In this document: positions 9,940 to 21,625 of the stretch, piece after piece
Numbering within the stretch: position 1 is the stretch's first letter
Layout: each line of letters starts with the position of its first letter
Assembly (NCBI RefSeq): GCF_016545825.1
Contig: NC_052622.1
Coordinates: 1,803,001-1,867,000 of the forward strand
Reading direction: 5' to 3'
From: Eucalyptus grandis
Taxonomy: Eukaryota > Streptophyta > Magnoliopsida > Myrtales > Myrtaceae
DNA length: 64,000 bases
Made by a program: the position numbers and the translations under genes
Notes under the pieces: model-generated
The model's database searches: none
What the model saw: only the letters and a program-made list of their open reading frames with translations
Told to the model about the DNA's origin: nothing

Positions 9940-11780
9940 TATGGTTGGGTGGACCGTCAAAAACCTACTCAAAATTTTGGTATATATATTTTACAACATT
10001 TTGTTTATGGTTATGACAGACCGTTAATATACCTTTATAAATCATCTTTAAAAACAGTTTTACAATGTTTTGTTCTTATTTATGATGGACCATCAAAAAC
10101 CTTCATAAATCATTCTAAGCCGAAAGATTTCAATCCTACGGTGTCTTGTTCCGATAGACTATAGTAAATCTTCATAAATCATTTTCTTTTTTACTGAGGA
10201 CATCGTTTTCCCCTAAATTTTCTTGTTCCCGCAAACCTCAATTAAACCTTAATCAAGTGAAATTACAAAGTAAAGAAATTGGTAAAACTAGTGGCACAAG
10301 CAGGGTGGGCCACTGCCCCTAGCTTCATCGGTGTGGGCCGATGATCCTTGCCCGACAAGTTGCAAGTGCTTGCAGCCGTCGCCTAGATTGGTCATACAGT
10401 GGTGGTGATAGTGGCACCATCACAATGCGACGCAAATAAGGGCCTACAAGCCCTCGCTTACAGGCAATGAGGGCTAGCCCTCACTTTCTATCCGATCGTC
10501 ACGACTCATGAGAACACCTTGAAAAGAATTGACGAACTCTATTGATACCCTAGTGAGGTTTACCAGCCCTTGGTGACACCCTGATAAGGGTCACAGGCAA
10601 AGCTTTAACAATTGATTCATTTTTCAGATTTGCATTAAATTGTAGTTTTTTTGGATTAATTTTGCATTGAAGTTATGTATCTCTCTTTCATGTGAAATGA
10701 AAATTTTCCAGATCCATCTTATTAGGTATCCCAAACTGAGATAAATTGCAAGCATAGGGCGAAATGAATAGTGTTTAATCGAATTCAATTACTTAAGATT
10801 TAATAAGTCTAATTGCACAAGATGACTTCAAGTGCATAAAGGCAAGACAAAAAAAATTTCGTGAATATATTATCTGCAATCACCTTTCTCACATCATTCA
10901 CATTTTTATATATTTATCGTATTTCGTTTCTCTTGTTTTATTTTTTGTGATATATGATTTCATATTTAGTCTCCACCCATGTTGATTATATCATTCAATC
11001 AGGCTGATCTCACTAGGTTAAGATGGGTCCAATCAGCCGTGATACCAACCAACCAAAGCTTCGATTTTTCAGAGTGGAAAGTCAATCGAACTTGCCTAAC
11101 ATCTTTCTCCATCCTAAACCGAACAAAGAGAAAAAAACAAACCAATGTCAAACTCATTTCGTAACGAACTAATAGAACTAAATTTTTCAACGACAAAGTA
11201 GTTGATGTAATTAGATAGCCCGAAATTAAACATAGTTTTGATAAACAACAAATCCAACATATCTTTACCAAAAAAAGAAAAAACAAATCCAACATTTCTA
11301 TTTTCTAAGAAATGAGTATGATAATCGTTCTATTTTTTTTTATCATATCTATTTTTCTACTCTCAAGAACATATTTTGCACAAAAATTGGTTTAGTAACA
11401 TAATTTCAATTTCTTATTTTTAGGCTAAATTTTTAGTATAGAAATAAGAAATACAAGTTTATACTTTCTTATTTTTGAAATAAAACTAAATAAAATAAAA
11501 ACTCTTTTTCTCATCTCTTGCTTTCGTTATTAGTCAGCCTCTCACCTACCGTCACCCTTCAGCCGCCACTAACTATCCTTTATTGTCATCAATTGACCAC
11601 TATTCGCTCGCCTTTCAACTTTGCACAATGAGAAATTTTACGTCGTTGTTAATCATGTGGTTTTATTTAGAAACTATTCTAGCATATAAAAATAAAAATA
11701 ATCTATTTTCGGTCAAAAATTACATTTAAAAACAAAATAATTATTATTCGCGGTTCGAATTTATGCTCCCATCCAATCAA
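9940..11780. other. Intergenic DNA, transposon-like GC-rich patch
   Basis: Around 10,290-10,600 there is a GC-richer patch with repeated words such as AAGCCCTCGC and GAGGGCTAGCCCTC, similar in style to the cores of the fold-back elements at 32.3-32.6 kb and 38.0 kb. Around 11,400-11,500, TTCTTATTTTTAGGC and its near-complements suggest another degraded inverted-repeat end. No gene was found. Confidence 0.4.
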
Positions 11781-12229
11781 ATTATCTAAATTCATTATCG
11801 TACATTTCTTGTATAACACGCCAAAAAGAAGAAAAAAAAAAAGTTCTCGACGGGGGACAGCGACTCCCCACCACCCGAGCGGAATTCTCGTGCGTCGAGC
11901 ACCGCGGCGCCACCGCAACCCTCTTCTCCTCCTCCCCACGCTCCTCCCCCGCCGCCCCCGCCCCACGCGCGCTCTGTCGCCACCTCGATCGCCGCGACGC
12001 GATAAAGGCGCGTGCTTTTTCGCCCGTCGTCGACGGAATCGAAGTCGAGCGAGCGAGCGAGCGTCGACCCCGTTCGTCGCATTTCGAGGCGGCTTGGTCC
12101 GCGAACTTGCGGGCGAGAACCCCCACGTTCGCCGTCACATCAGAGCTTTGTCTCTGCTCCGGCTTCGCGTGCCGTGGAACAGGGGATTCCTCTGCCTTTT
12201 GCTCTGTTTCTGGAGCAGGGGAAAGCGAC

Positions 12230-12264
<35 letters not shown>

Positions 12265-12715
12265 AAAAAGAGGCCCACCTTTTTGCCAAGTTCTCTTTCC
12301 GCCCCACCGCAAACGCGACAGTACCTCGTCGCTCCCCCACCACTCTCCGTCCCGGAAAGCAGAAAACTTTCCCTCTCTCTCTCTCTCTCTGTCTCGCGGG
12401 CTTGCCCTGTTTCTCTTCTTGAATTGTACGGAACCGCTGCAGATCCATCTTCTTGGAAGCTTGTGGTTCGGAACGACCGACCCAGTCCCCCTTTCTTCTT
12501 CTTGTTGTTCGTGTCTGGTTTGTTTTTTAGCGGTCGAGACCGGTTCCTACTTCTGTTGGGGTCCGCCGGGTGCATCTGCCGTGCCCCTGTCATTCTCTGT
12601 CTACCTGGGGTCTTCGTCATCGTCGTGGGTCGACCCCTCCTCTGTTTCGGAGACGACCCCTGCTTCCAGATTCTTCTCCGGGGTTGCCGTCGTTTTTTCG
12701 GTTCTTGATCTCGAG
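11781..12715 (+). promoter_or_regulatory. GC-rich promoter and leader of the G-gamma gene
   Basis: Base composition changes abruptly at about 11,830 from AT-rich to GC-rich. The region has a (GA)n run at about 12,235-12,262 and a (CT)n run at 12,372-12,391, typical of plant TSS-proximal leaders. I saw no clear TATA box in the GC-rich part and no ATG between about 12,010 and the start codon at 12,716, so the main start would be the first one available. The long frames that cross this region in several phases lack ATG starts and are composition effects. Confidence 0.5.
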
Positions 12716-15700
12716 ATGCGAGCTGCGAACTCCGAAGGAGCCGTGGGGGTGGTCGTGGCGGCGGACACGAGAGGGAAGCATCGGATACAGGCCGAGCTCA
12801 AGCGGCTCGAGCAGGAATCCAGATTCCTAGAGGTCGGTTTCGATTTCCTCGTTTCCGATGTTTTTTAATCTTGGGCTTTCGCTGATTGAGTGTGAAACGA
12901 GGACCTTGAGCTCTTTTGACTTTCTCATCTGACTAATAATGATCGTTGAACATGTTCTTGCTCTGATTTCTTTGCATCCTTCCTTTGAGCATTCGGATTG
13001 ATTTGGGCGAGCGAACTGCGGGACTTTGATGATTCTGCAGAGATGAGTAGCTTAAGCATCCTCCCTAGTGGTAGTCTTTTTTTTTCTTGAAGCAAATGAG
13101 ACGTTTTTGGCCTAAAAACTCCTGTTTTGGGGACTGGGGACTTCAGACTTCTTAACAAATTCCACTTGTTGATTGGCGTTGAAAGGCAATGAGAAGAAGC
13201 TGAGAGGTAGATTAAAAAGGGGAAGCTAAAGACAGAAGTGAGGAAGCAGCATTCCTTCCTAAAAATTTTTGTCTTCTTGCTTTTACATGTTAGCTTTTTA
13301 CTAGTATTGAACTATTGGCACTAAAGCGAAGAGCCCCACAGCTAAAACTAGGATTTTATGCAGAAAATCCAGGACATACCGTTATGGGCTCTGAGTGGAC
13401 TCTTGGGAAAGTTAAGGTCTCATATGATCCCTTGAATGTGGTGGTGATAGAGCAATCAAAGGCCAAATAATAACCCACTAATAAAATTAATGATGCAAAA
13501 GTGTTGACACTTGAAAAGGGTGCTATTGTGTTATGAAGCTTCTACTTCCATGTCAATGAGGGCATGTTTACTTCAGTATGATCTTCTCACTCCTATGATA
13601 AACATCTTAACACTACCAATTTGTGCTTGCGCACATGCCCACGCCTCTTCACAATTTTCAATTGCATGTATCCATGAAGTTGAGGATCTGTGGAAGAATA
13701 TATTTGCTATTTTTCTTCCTCTAGATGACTTTTCTCATGTATATAGTATTTGAGGAAAATAACTTATCATAGATTTAGGGCAGGCATGTAGAATGTTGAT
13801 TTTTCACTCCTGCAGAATGCCTACTATCTTCATCTGGTTTTTGCATCCAAGTCTTTTCTACCTGGAATACAGCATAGTGAACCCTTTCTTTTCTGCCTCT
13901 TTCTTTAAACCAAATTTGCACTGTTTTTTGTAGGAGTGAGTAGAGGGGAAGAGAAAGGATTTTAAAAGTGATGATCAATCATGTTTTTGGATGGAAGGAT
14001 AAAGATGGAGGGAGAAGAAAGGAAAGAATTAGGAGGAATTAGGGGAGCTAGTATTATTGTAGTTTTATAAAATCCTTGTAGTCTGTCCAAATATGGAGGG
14101 GTTTGGAGACTTTCTTCTTTTCCGGATACACATTGTTTTATCTCAAGTTATAAAACCATGACAAGATATTTAGTTCATTTCCTTCTTTAGCATCCAAATA
14201 ATACTTTAACTCATTCTCTCCATTATCTGAATCCCTTCAATTTCCTCCTAATCAATCATTGAAACTGCATTTTATCTTGATAGATCGAAGTAATTGAGAT
14301 TCTGCTAAGAGTCAGTTTTGAGTTGCTGCACTAGGAGTCTTTGATTGTGCTGATGTTTCTTTCTGTATTTCGTAGTCCTCCTTAGGTCCATACTTGAGTT
14401 GTCTTAGGTTGTGAAGACGATTCCTCTTCTTTCTGTCTAAATGATTTAAGGATGATAGTTAAGGAATTTCTCTATAAAGATTTTTAACCTTTGTGAGATA
14501 GGTGCTCGACTTATGCCATGGCAACATTGGAGATTGTTTATTCTTCAGTCCCTATAGCTTTGCATATTGTGTTTGCTAAAGGGATGATGAGAGTGTCTTG
14601 TGCATCCTTTGGTGTTTCTTGCATTCTGGATATGTGCATCGATGTGCATTTGTTTTGAGCAGAGACGTGCATCGATCTGTTTGCCTTGAATTTTATTTCT
14701 GGTGCTGTTACATCTTTTATAACTTTGAGTGTGACATTGCCTCCATCATTGGTGTGAGTTTAATCTTGCTTTATCAAGCCTAGCTAGAATTGCTCCAGCT
14801 GAGTTAGTAGTGTCAAGCCCTTCAAGATCTTCTAGTTGATGTGGCAATATCTCCCACAATGACTTGGCATTTCTGGTGCTTCTTCAATTAGGTTCTGTTT
14901 CGGGCCAAATAATTCACAGACTAATTTGCACCCTGAATCATGCGATTCTCATTCCACATTGGTCCCTGTCTGTTTTAGCACCCAAATAAGAACATTTTAG
15001 ATTGATTAGTCTATTTGTATGTTGGTTCACTGTTATTTGGACGAAGAATAAATTGTTTGGATTTGGACAATGAAGGAGTACATGCATCTGATAGATCTGT
15101 AGATATTGACTTCGATCTGAGAAATGTTGATAGAATCCATAGATTTAGACTTTGAATCTAGATAATTTACCAGTAGAATCTGCAGATGTCTACTTCAATC
15201 CAAGATATTACCAACAGAATCTGTAGATATTTTAGATACCTTACCAATTTCCTTGCTCAAGGTTTCAAAATCTGCCAAATGAGCGGTCAAAATATAGCTT
15301 GGCTCCTCTTATGCTATTTAATTGTATATCCTGTCATCAACTTGTATTGCAAGATCACATTTATCTCTGATTGAGTTATGTGAGAATCGATGAGAATGGA
15401 AAGGAGGAGGTCTGGAAATTCATCAAATGATGAAGAGCAAGCGACATTTGGTAGAAGATGCTTCAAAAGGAAAGCTCTGGAAATCCTGCAAATGGCTGGG
15501 CGCGTCAGTTAACAAAGTAGTAGTGGCGAGGGGAAGTGTGAAAGATGGGGACCCTGTACATCTAAGATAGGAGTAAAATATAATTCGATGCAAGTATTAT
15601 ATGACGGGAAAAGGTTATCTGCATAAAGAAGAAGAGTAAATCTGTTAGATACTTTCAACTTTTGAAACTTGCATATGTTTTGCATGTATTTTCCTTTTTT

Positions 15701-17506
15701 GAAAGAATTGATGTACTTTGTCTGGACCAATGAGTATAGAATTTAACAAAATAAAGGTACTATGAGTGAGCTGTGGAAACAAAAGAATGAGGAAGTAAAA
15801 GGAGGAAGAGTTCTTGCAGAATGGTTAGAGGTCAGTAAGGAATGTACTTGCATCCAAAACCAATGTATGATGGTAGGTGGGGACCATCCAAGGGCGCTAG
15901 GCAACTCACTCTAGGAAATGGACAAATAATTTTGTGATTTCAGGTGCCTTCTTATTGAGGGACACTCTCTAGGGAACAGCCAAATGACCTGTTCTAGGAA
16001 ATGGTCTGTGTGCTTGTTAGCCAGGCTGGAAATTTTAATCTTGTTCTCTTCCATGATAATTAAATAACATTGTAGCATTGTTAACAATGTTTCGTTAGTT
16101 TGTTAAAAACAGAGACCAGTTGTAGCTTCAGTCAATTCACTAACAAAGACTTGCCAAACTAGTGAGGAGAGGATGAGTCTTATTCAATCCCAAACTACGT
16201 ATACTCAAGTGAGAATGGTTGTTTAAGCTGTCTATATTGTGTTGAAAGTGATTACAAGAATATGGAGATCAGATGCATGAAGGGAACTGCTTTAACGAAT
16301 TCAGGTGGTGGAAACACATATATGATGATGCATATTTTTATGCAGAGCAGTTCTAGATTCATTTCTGTTTCTTGAGATTGTATATCCAATGGATGAAGAG
16401 ATTTTGTTGGATTTATTGACACATTATTAGATTCGAACTCCTGGTGTGCATGAGGTGTGCATGAGATTTCTTGCATTGTGTTTCATGGTCGAATGTCTTG
16501 TTTGTACTTCTTTTTTGCGTCTGTATTTCCTCACTTCTTATATTTTTAGGGTCTCTCTTTACAAGTCAAGAATAATATTATGCATGCATACCTATTGTTC
16601 ATTTTTTCAGAAAAGCTTTATGGTCACACTAGCCTACCCTTTGATGGGTACACTGATCAGTCTGTTTGGAGTGGCTTTTACCTTTTTGTATTTTGGTTTC
16701 AAATCTTGTGGCAGATATACTTTGCATTTTGAAATCTTGTAGTGCAAGCACTTTGGCATGTAGATTTGCATGTATTTTTTTCATATTCTTTTTTAGAATT
16801 TGATAATAGTTTGAATATAGCGTTTCTCAAGTCAAAACGGACAGATACTACCTTATCTAAAGGAAAGGGTGCTACATAATTTGTAGGTGGATGAAGAGAT
16901 GTTAATCTAAAGTTCAATTACAAACAAGAAAGGCGTATTTTACTGTAGACCAGAGAGATCTTTGAGGCAGCAACATTCGTCATAATCTTGATTTTCAAAG
17001 AATCACCCATGCTTATCTCTGACAATGTCATTTTAATTAAGTGAATATGCTGAAATCATAGCTTCGCATCCTGTTGTTGTAACAGAGCTCCCATTCCTGC
17101 CACTAGTTTTACTAATTTTACTACTTTCTTTTGGCAGGAAGAGTTAGAACAACTTGAAAAGATGGAAAAGGCCTCTGTTGCTTGCATGGAGTAAGTCTGC
17201 AGAGTACTTGGGAATGTTCTAGACGAGTGGTCCCCATGAAATAGATTTCTGTTTCTTTCTTTTTGACATTCTTTTCCTGAATGCCAGATTGCTCGCTCAT
17301 GTTGAAGCAAAGCCTGATCCGTTGTTGCCAGTGTAATTCTGTATTCTGAACCCTTGTTTCTATTATGTTTCATTAGATTTCTTCTATTCCTTTTTCTGAG
17401 TTGTTGATTTTTGTGTGACAGAACTACTGGTCCGCTAAATCCATTGTGGGACCGATGGTTCGAGGGTCCTCAAGATTCGAAACGCTGCAGCTGCTGGATA
17501 CTTTGA
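12716..17506 (+). CDS. GG2: Heterotrimeric G-protein gamma subunit, AGG2-type (four coding exons)
   Basis: The coding exons are 12,716-12,832, 17,138-17,190, 17,288-17,332 and 17,422-17,506. Together they total 300 bases and give 99 residues, matching the ~100-residue plant canonical gamma subunits. Introns start GT and end AG, and the reading frame carries through with phases 0, 2 and 2. The N terminus is variable. The segment DTRGKHRIQAELKRLEQES (17-35) starts the coiled-coil gamma-like domain (about 21-58), which pairs with G-beta. The family hallmarks KPDPLLP (65-71) and WDRWFEGP (81-88) follow. The end is C94-S-C96-W-I-L: C96 is the CaaX cysteine, expected to be geranylgeranylated because the last residue is Leu, and C94 is a likely palmitoylation site. 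The product should tether the G-beta/gamma dimer to the plasma membrane. The 4.3-kb first intron is unusually long beside the other two (97 and 89 bases). Confidence 0.93.
12833..17137 (+). other. First intron of the G-gamma gene
   Basis: The intron starts AGGTCGGT and ends TTTTGGCAG. It holds no convincing frame. Features inside are a possible degraded inverted-repeat element at about 13,930-14,290 (AGGAGGAATTAGG answered by TTTCCTCCTAATC) and a degenerate ~50-base tandem repeat at 15,080-15,240. The remainder is T-rich intronic sequence. Confidence 0.7.
15080..15240. repeat. Degenerate ~50-base tandem repeat in intron 1
   Basis: Words like GATCTGTAGATATT, GAATCCATAGATTTAGAC, GAATCTGCAGATGTCTACTT and GAATCTGTAGATATTTTAG recur about every 50 bases, roughly three copies with substitutions. 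Confidence 0.55.
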
Positions 17507-17980
17507 TAGAGACCTTGTGGGTCTAACGTTAACTTGGAACCCCAGAGCTTACAGTTACCGAGAGTCTCACTTACAGATTTTTACAGTTAACACCGATAAG
17601 ACCGGGATTCAGAAAATTAGTAGAATAACATTGTGCAGTAAGTTGTCATTCTTTTCAATAGACTTTCTGATTTACAGAATTTGGAATGGCTTGTTTCACT
17701 GTTGTTGATGGAATCCTGGTGAACCAATGCTGCGAAGAAAGGAGCAGGCATCGGCACATTTTTGTATACTAGAGATGATGTTGCACCGTAAGAGGTAGCC
17801 AGCCTTAAAATTAGAAGGATTTGTGAAACTGCAGTGTGGGCCAAGCCTGGCAGCCCAGATGAAGAGTAAAACCAGTCTTAGAGATAACACAGCTGCATGA
17901 GTTTCAGCCTTTGAATTCCCAAATCCAATGGATTTATGAACCCACTCGTGCACCGAACGACTGGATCGCGGTCCCGGGCA
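17507..17980. other. 3' region of the G-gamma gene with possible decayed coding relic
   Basis: The first part should be the gamma-subunit 3' UTR. From about 17,725 the plus strand reads AAKKGAGIGTFLYTRDDVAP, a stop, then EVASLKIRRICETAVWAKPG and SPDEE before another stop. This looks like protein-derived sequence interrupted by stops. I do not recognise the protein. Confidence 0.3.
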
Positions 17981-18250
17981 AACAAGCCTCATGTGTATTA
18001 CTATTCTGATGCGTCTCATTGCGTTGGCGAGACATGGTTGTGATGCCGGAAGGACAACAATGGCCGTAGCTCTTAAGACTGCTGCAAAATGGCAAGCCCG
18101 TTGGCCGAAGGCGCTTCGTTGTCTAAGAGCTGTTCATATTTTCTTTTGTTTTGTTGCATTGTCGCGAGTAAACCGACCGTCCTCAAAAAGGTTCCTGAAA
18201 CTGTTCGCCTCATATCCTAGTTCGGACTTTGATGTTCGTTCTTTTTCGAC

Positions 18251-18440
18251 ACATTTACATGGAATTTATCTTCACTAGAGCATCATTAGCACCGTGATTA
18301 ATATGTAATGCTTGTGCATGTCTTTCCCAAGGTCAATATTAATACACATTTACAAGGGATTTATCTTCACTAGAGGATCATTAGCACCGTGATTAATATG
18401 TAATGCTTGTGCATATGCCTTTACCAAGGTCAATATTAAC
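18251..18440. repeat. Tandem duplication with 95-base period
   Basis: ACATTTACATGGAATTTATC starts at 18,251 and ACATTTACAAGGGATTTATC at 18,346. Both continue through AGCACCGTGATTAATATGTA and GGTCAATATTAA. The two copies are almost identical, so this duplication is recent. Confidence 0.9.
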
Positions 18441-21400
18441 CGGCTCATAATGACCGACCGCGAGGCAGAGAGTTCTTCCGATAAATAGAAAATATGGGTT
18501 GGGCCGGAAAGCATTTTTACAGGCACAACGCTATTAATTATAATAATGGCCCGAACGCCTTCATATGATCCAGAAAGAAGCACTTGCTCAAAACTAGGAC
18601 AATAACCAAAAAGAAGGATTCGTCCTTTTTTCTGGTTTTTCTTTTGTAACGAAGAAGCCAACCTTAAGTTCAAGTGAGTAAATCTAGATCAAGTGAAATT
18701 TCACCCTAATCACAGCGCAGGTGAATAGTCTCAAGCATGATGTGGTATAAGGACTCCAACTCGTGGCAATACAGCTAAACGACATTCAATAGATGCATCC
18801 TTCAACTATTAATCAAATCTTATTGGTGCGAGAAATTAGGCGCATGGTCACTAAACTTTAGCACAGTTTCCAGTCAAATTGGCCGGGTTTTGATTTCACT
18901 AGCAAAATACCTCAAATTCACTTGAGACAAATGAGTATATGTTCTTAAATGTGACCTTAAGAGAATGCGCAAATATGATGATTCAAACCAAAGCCTTAAG
19001 TGATGAGAACAACTACATTTATCACTGAACCAAAGCCTTAGGTGGTTCCATAAATGCACAAATATAATTCTTCTTTTGTTTCTTTCTTTTTGTTACCCTA
19101 TTGATTGAACCTATGAGCATCTTGCGTCCATCGCTGAAAAAGTGAACATTTCTTTCGATAGGTCATTCGAGGACACCCAATAATTGGCTGTGAAATTCAT
19201 GAACTGCCTCCAGCTCCATGTGACTGCTGCAATGGTCCCCATATCCCCACTCACAAACATCCAAGCACCGGAAAGGTAAACAACAGAGAGAGAGAGAGAG
19301 AGAAGATGATGAGCACCTTGAGGCTGTGGGATGCCCCAAAAAGGAATGAAATGAAAAGGGGGGAAGAGGAAATTAAGCAGCAGCAGGCCCCAAATGTTTC
19401 CCTTTGTGTACTTTGGAGATCGATTCCCCTCCCCCCGCTAATAGTTTTTTAAAATTATTTTCTAAAATATTATATATTATATTTATTTGGCTATATGGAA
19501 CCACTCAATTACCTTAAAGCTATACACATCCTACATAAAATCGAAGGCATGCTAAACCAGTCACTGTCTGACTAGGCATCTAAGATCAAGTACTAAGCCC
19601 TAGAGTGTAAAGGAAGCTTTGCACAATATGAGCACTGGGCCGGGACTAAAACATTAACCTATGCAAAACAACAGCAGCAATCAAAGCTTCAGGTTGTAAA
19701 TTTCACTTCATTACTTCAATTCTGTCGATTCTCAAATGCTATAGGATGGATTATCGACTGGCAATGAATTTTTGATGTTATATTATACGCTAGAGCATTA
19801 GCCGAATCATGTTTAAAGCAAAGATTACTGACGTGAATCTCAATGAATTGGTAAAACGAGCGGTAGCTTACCCTTTCAAAGAGTATGAAGTCATAAACTT
19901 GTTTATGAGGAGAGTAATTTATTGTGAATTCTGTCCTCTTAATGTAAGTTGGCCCCACCATCGACTAAGAAAGATGGATAAACTTAATTGATGCGCAAGA
20001 TGAGTACTGGGTATTAGTCATATCATCATCATCCCCTTAGACAAGCGAAATCGGATGGTTGAGATTATTTAGGGACATGACTTTCTTCGAAGACATTGAT
20101 GGCATTGCCATGTCTGAACAAACAACTTTGCCCCCCTCATTGCGTGTTCATGTACAACGCTACGAGATTGCACAAAATTGGCATTGTCACAGACCTCAAA
20201 AAATCCAAGCTGAGAAAGAAGATGGGGCCTGAAAATAACAAGCCCCTCGCTTCCAACCACAAGTTCAATTTTCTTTTAAAATCTTCAATTTTCTTTCTTT
20301 TTTCTTTTTTTAAATTCTTCAGTTGCTTCAAGGTTACATTTTTAACTTGGCCCACTTCGATGACGTTCGCAAATACATCGTCTGATGTGACCCGAGAAAG
20401 AGGCTTATAGGTGACGCCTGCTTCACTCAAAAATTATCTTCCCTCATTTTAGTTGTTGTAGTAATGTCCTGATGGACAAAATGCACCCCCATTTTTTTAA
20501 TTTCCTATGCTAATCACTTAGATATATGGATTACTAGGATCAGATCGCCGCATTGAATGGGGCGTGATCAACACGTGTAATGGATTATTTTTAGTGGAAA
20601 TTTATTCGATGAATTACGTGAATAAAAAAAGTATTGTGTAGATATAAACTATGGGGACATGACATTTGATGAATATTTTGAACCATCAGGGGGGCCCGCG
20701 GCTTCATCAGATTTCTCCAACCTTCATATTAAACCCCATCATGTGGCGATTATCTTATGCAATATACTCGAATAAAACGAGATGATCTATGATCTTATAA
20801 TAAGATGCAAATACGAAAATCCAAATTACGGGAACAATGCCCAACACAAAAAAGGAAGGTTAAACTAGGGAAAAAAAAATCAAAATTCAACCCCAATAAT
20901 CCCGAGAGAGAGAGAGGAATGGACAAAGACAAAGCAATCAAATCATACCCTCTTTATCAAACAACTTTATGTCCTTATCAGTCATCATCTCCCCATTTAT
21001 ATATTAAGCGCAAAATTTACTTTGTTAGGACATAGTCTTGTTGGGATCGACAGGAACAAACCTTATAAATCTCTCCCTATGTGAGAATGAATGATTCAGT
21101 GGGGGAGTGCCCACTATAGATGGCAGTCATAGCCGTTGATCTCACTTGCCAAAAAGGCCAAGAGATCAAAGAGCAGAATGGGGCCCAAGAGGGAGTAGTA
21201 CCTCTTTTTATGTCCCTTTGAATTATTGAACCGCATAGCTCCTATTTGACGGAGTGCAATGGGGGGTGACAGAGATGTAGAGAATGGCTCCAAATTGACT
21301 AGTTTGATGTGCAAGAGAGTCGAGAACCTTTACTTGGTTGAACCAGATTATTGTTGCCTCTCTGTCAACCTTACTTTTTTCTATGTTCACGAAGCCATTT

Positions 21401-21600
21401 AAAAAGGGATTATTTCTCTGATATGTTACCAGTGGTGCCTTAAGAGCATATAGGCATTATAAACAAGGCAAACCAAAGTATATTTCTAGGTGGGGAAAAT
21501 AAAAATAAAAATTCAATTCTCCATGTGGGGCCAAAACAAGGGAATATTTTCTGAGGAGGGTTTGTGTGGTTGTATTTAATATCTGTGGATATAAATTATT

Positions 21601-21625
21601 TGGAGAGAGAGAGAGAGAGAGAGAT
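21601..21625. repeat. (GA)n microsatellite, copy A
   Basis: About 12 GA units precede GATTGACTAGG. The matching site in copy B (41,214-41,251, before GATTGACTAAG) is longer, about 18 units. Confidence 0.9.

Noticed and set aside
11809..12708. 299-codon plus-strand frame and several antisense frames over the G-gamma leader
   Set aside because: They arise from GC-rich, GA/CT-repeat composition, lack proper ATG starts in part, overlap each other in many phases and resemble no protein. The G-gamma exon explains the locus.
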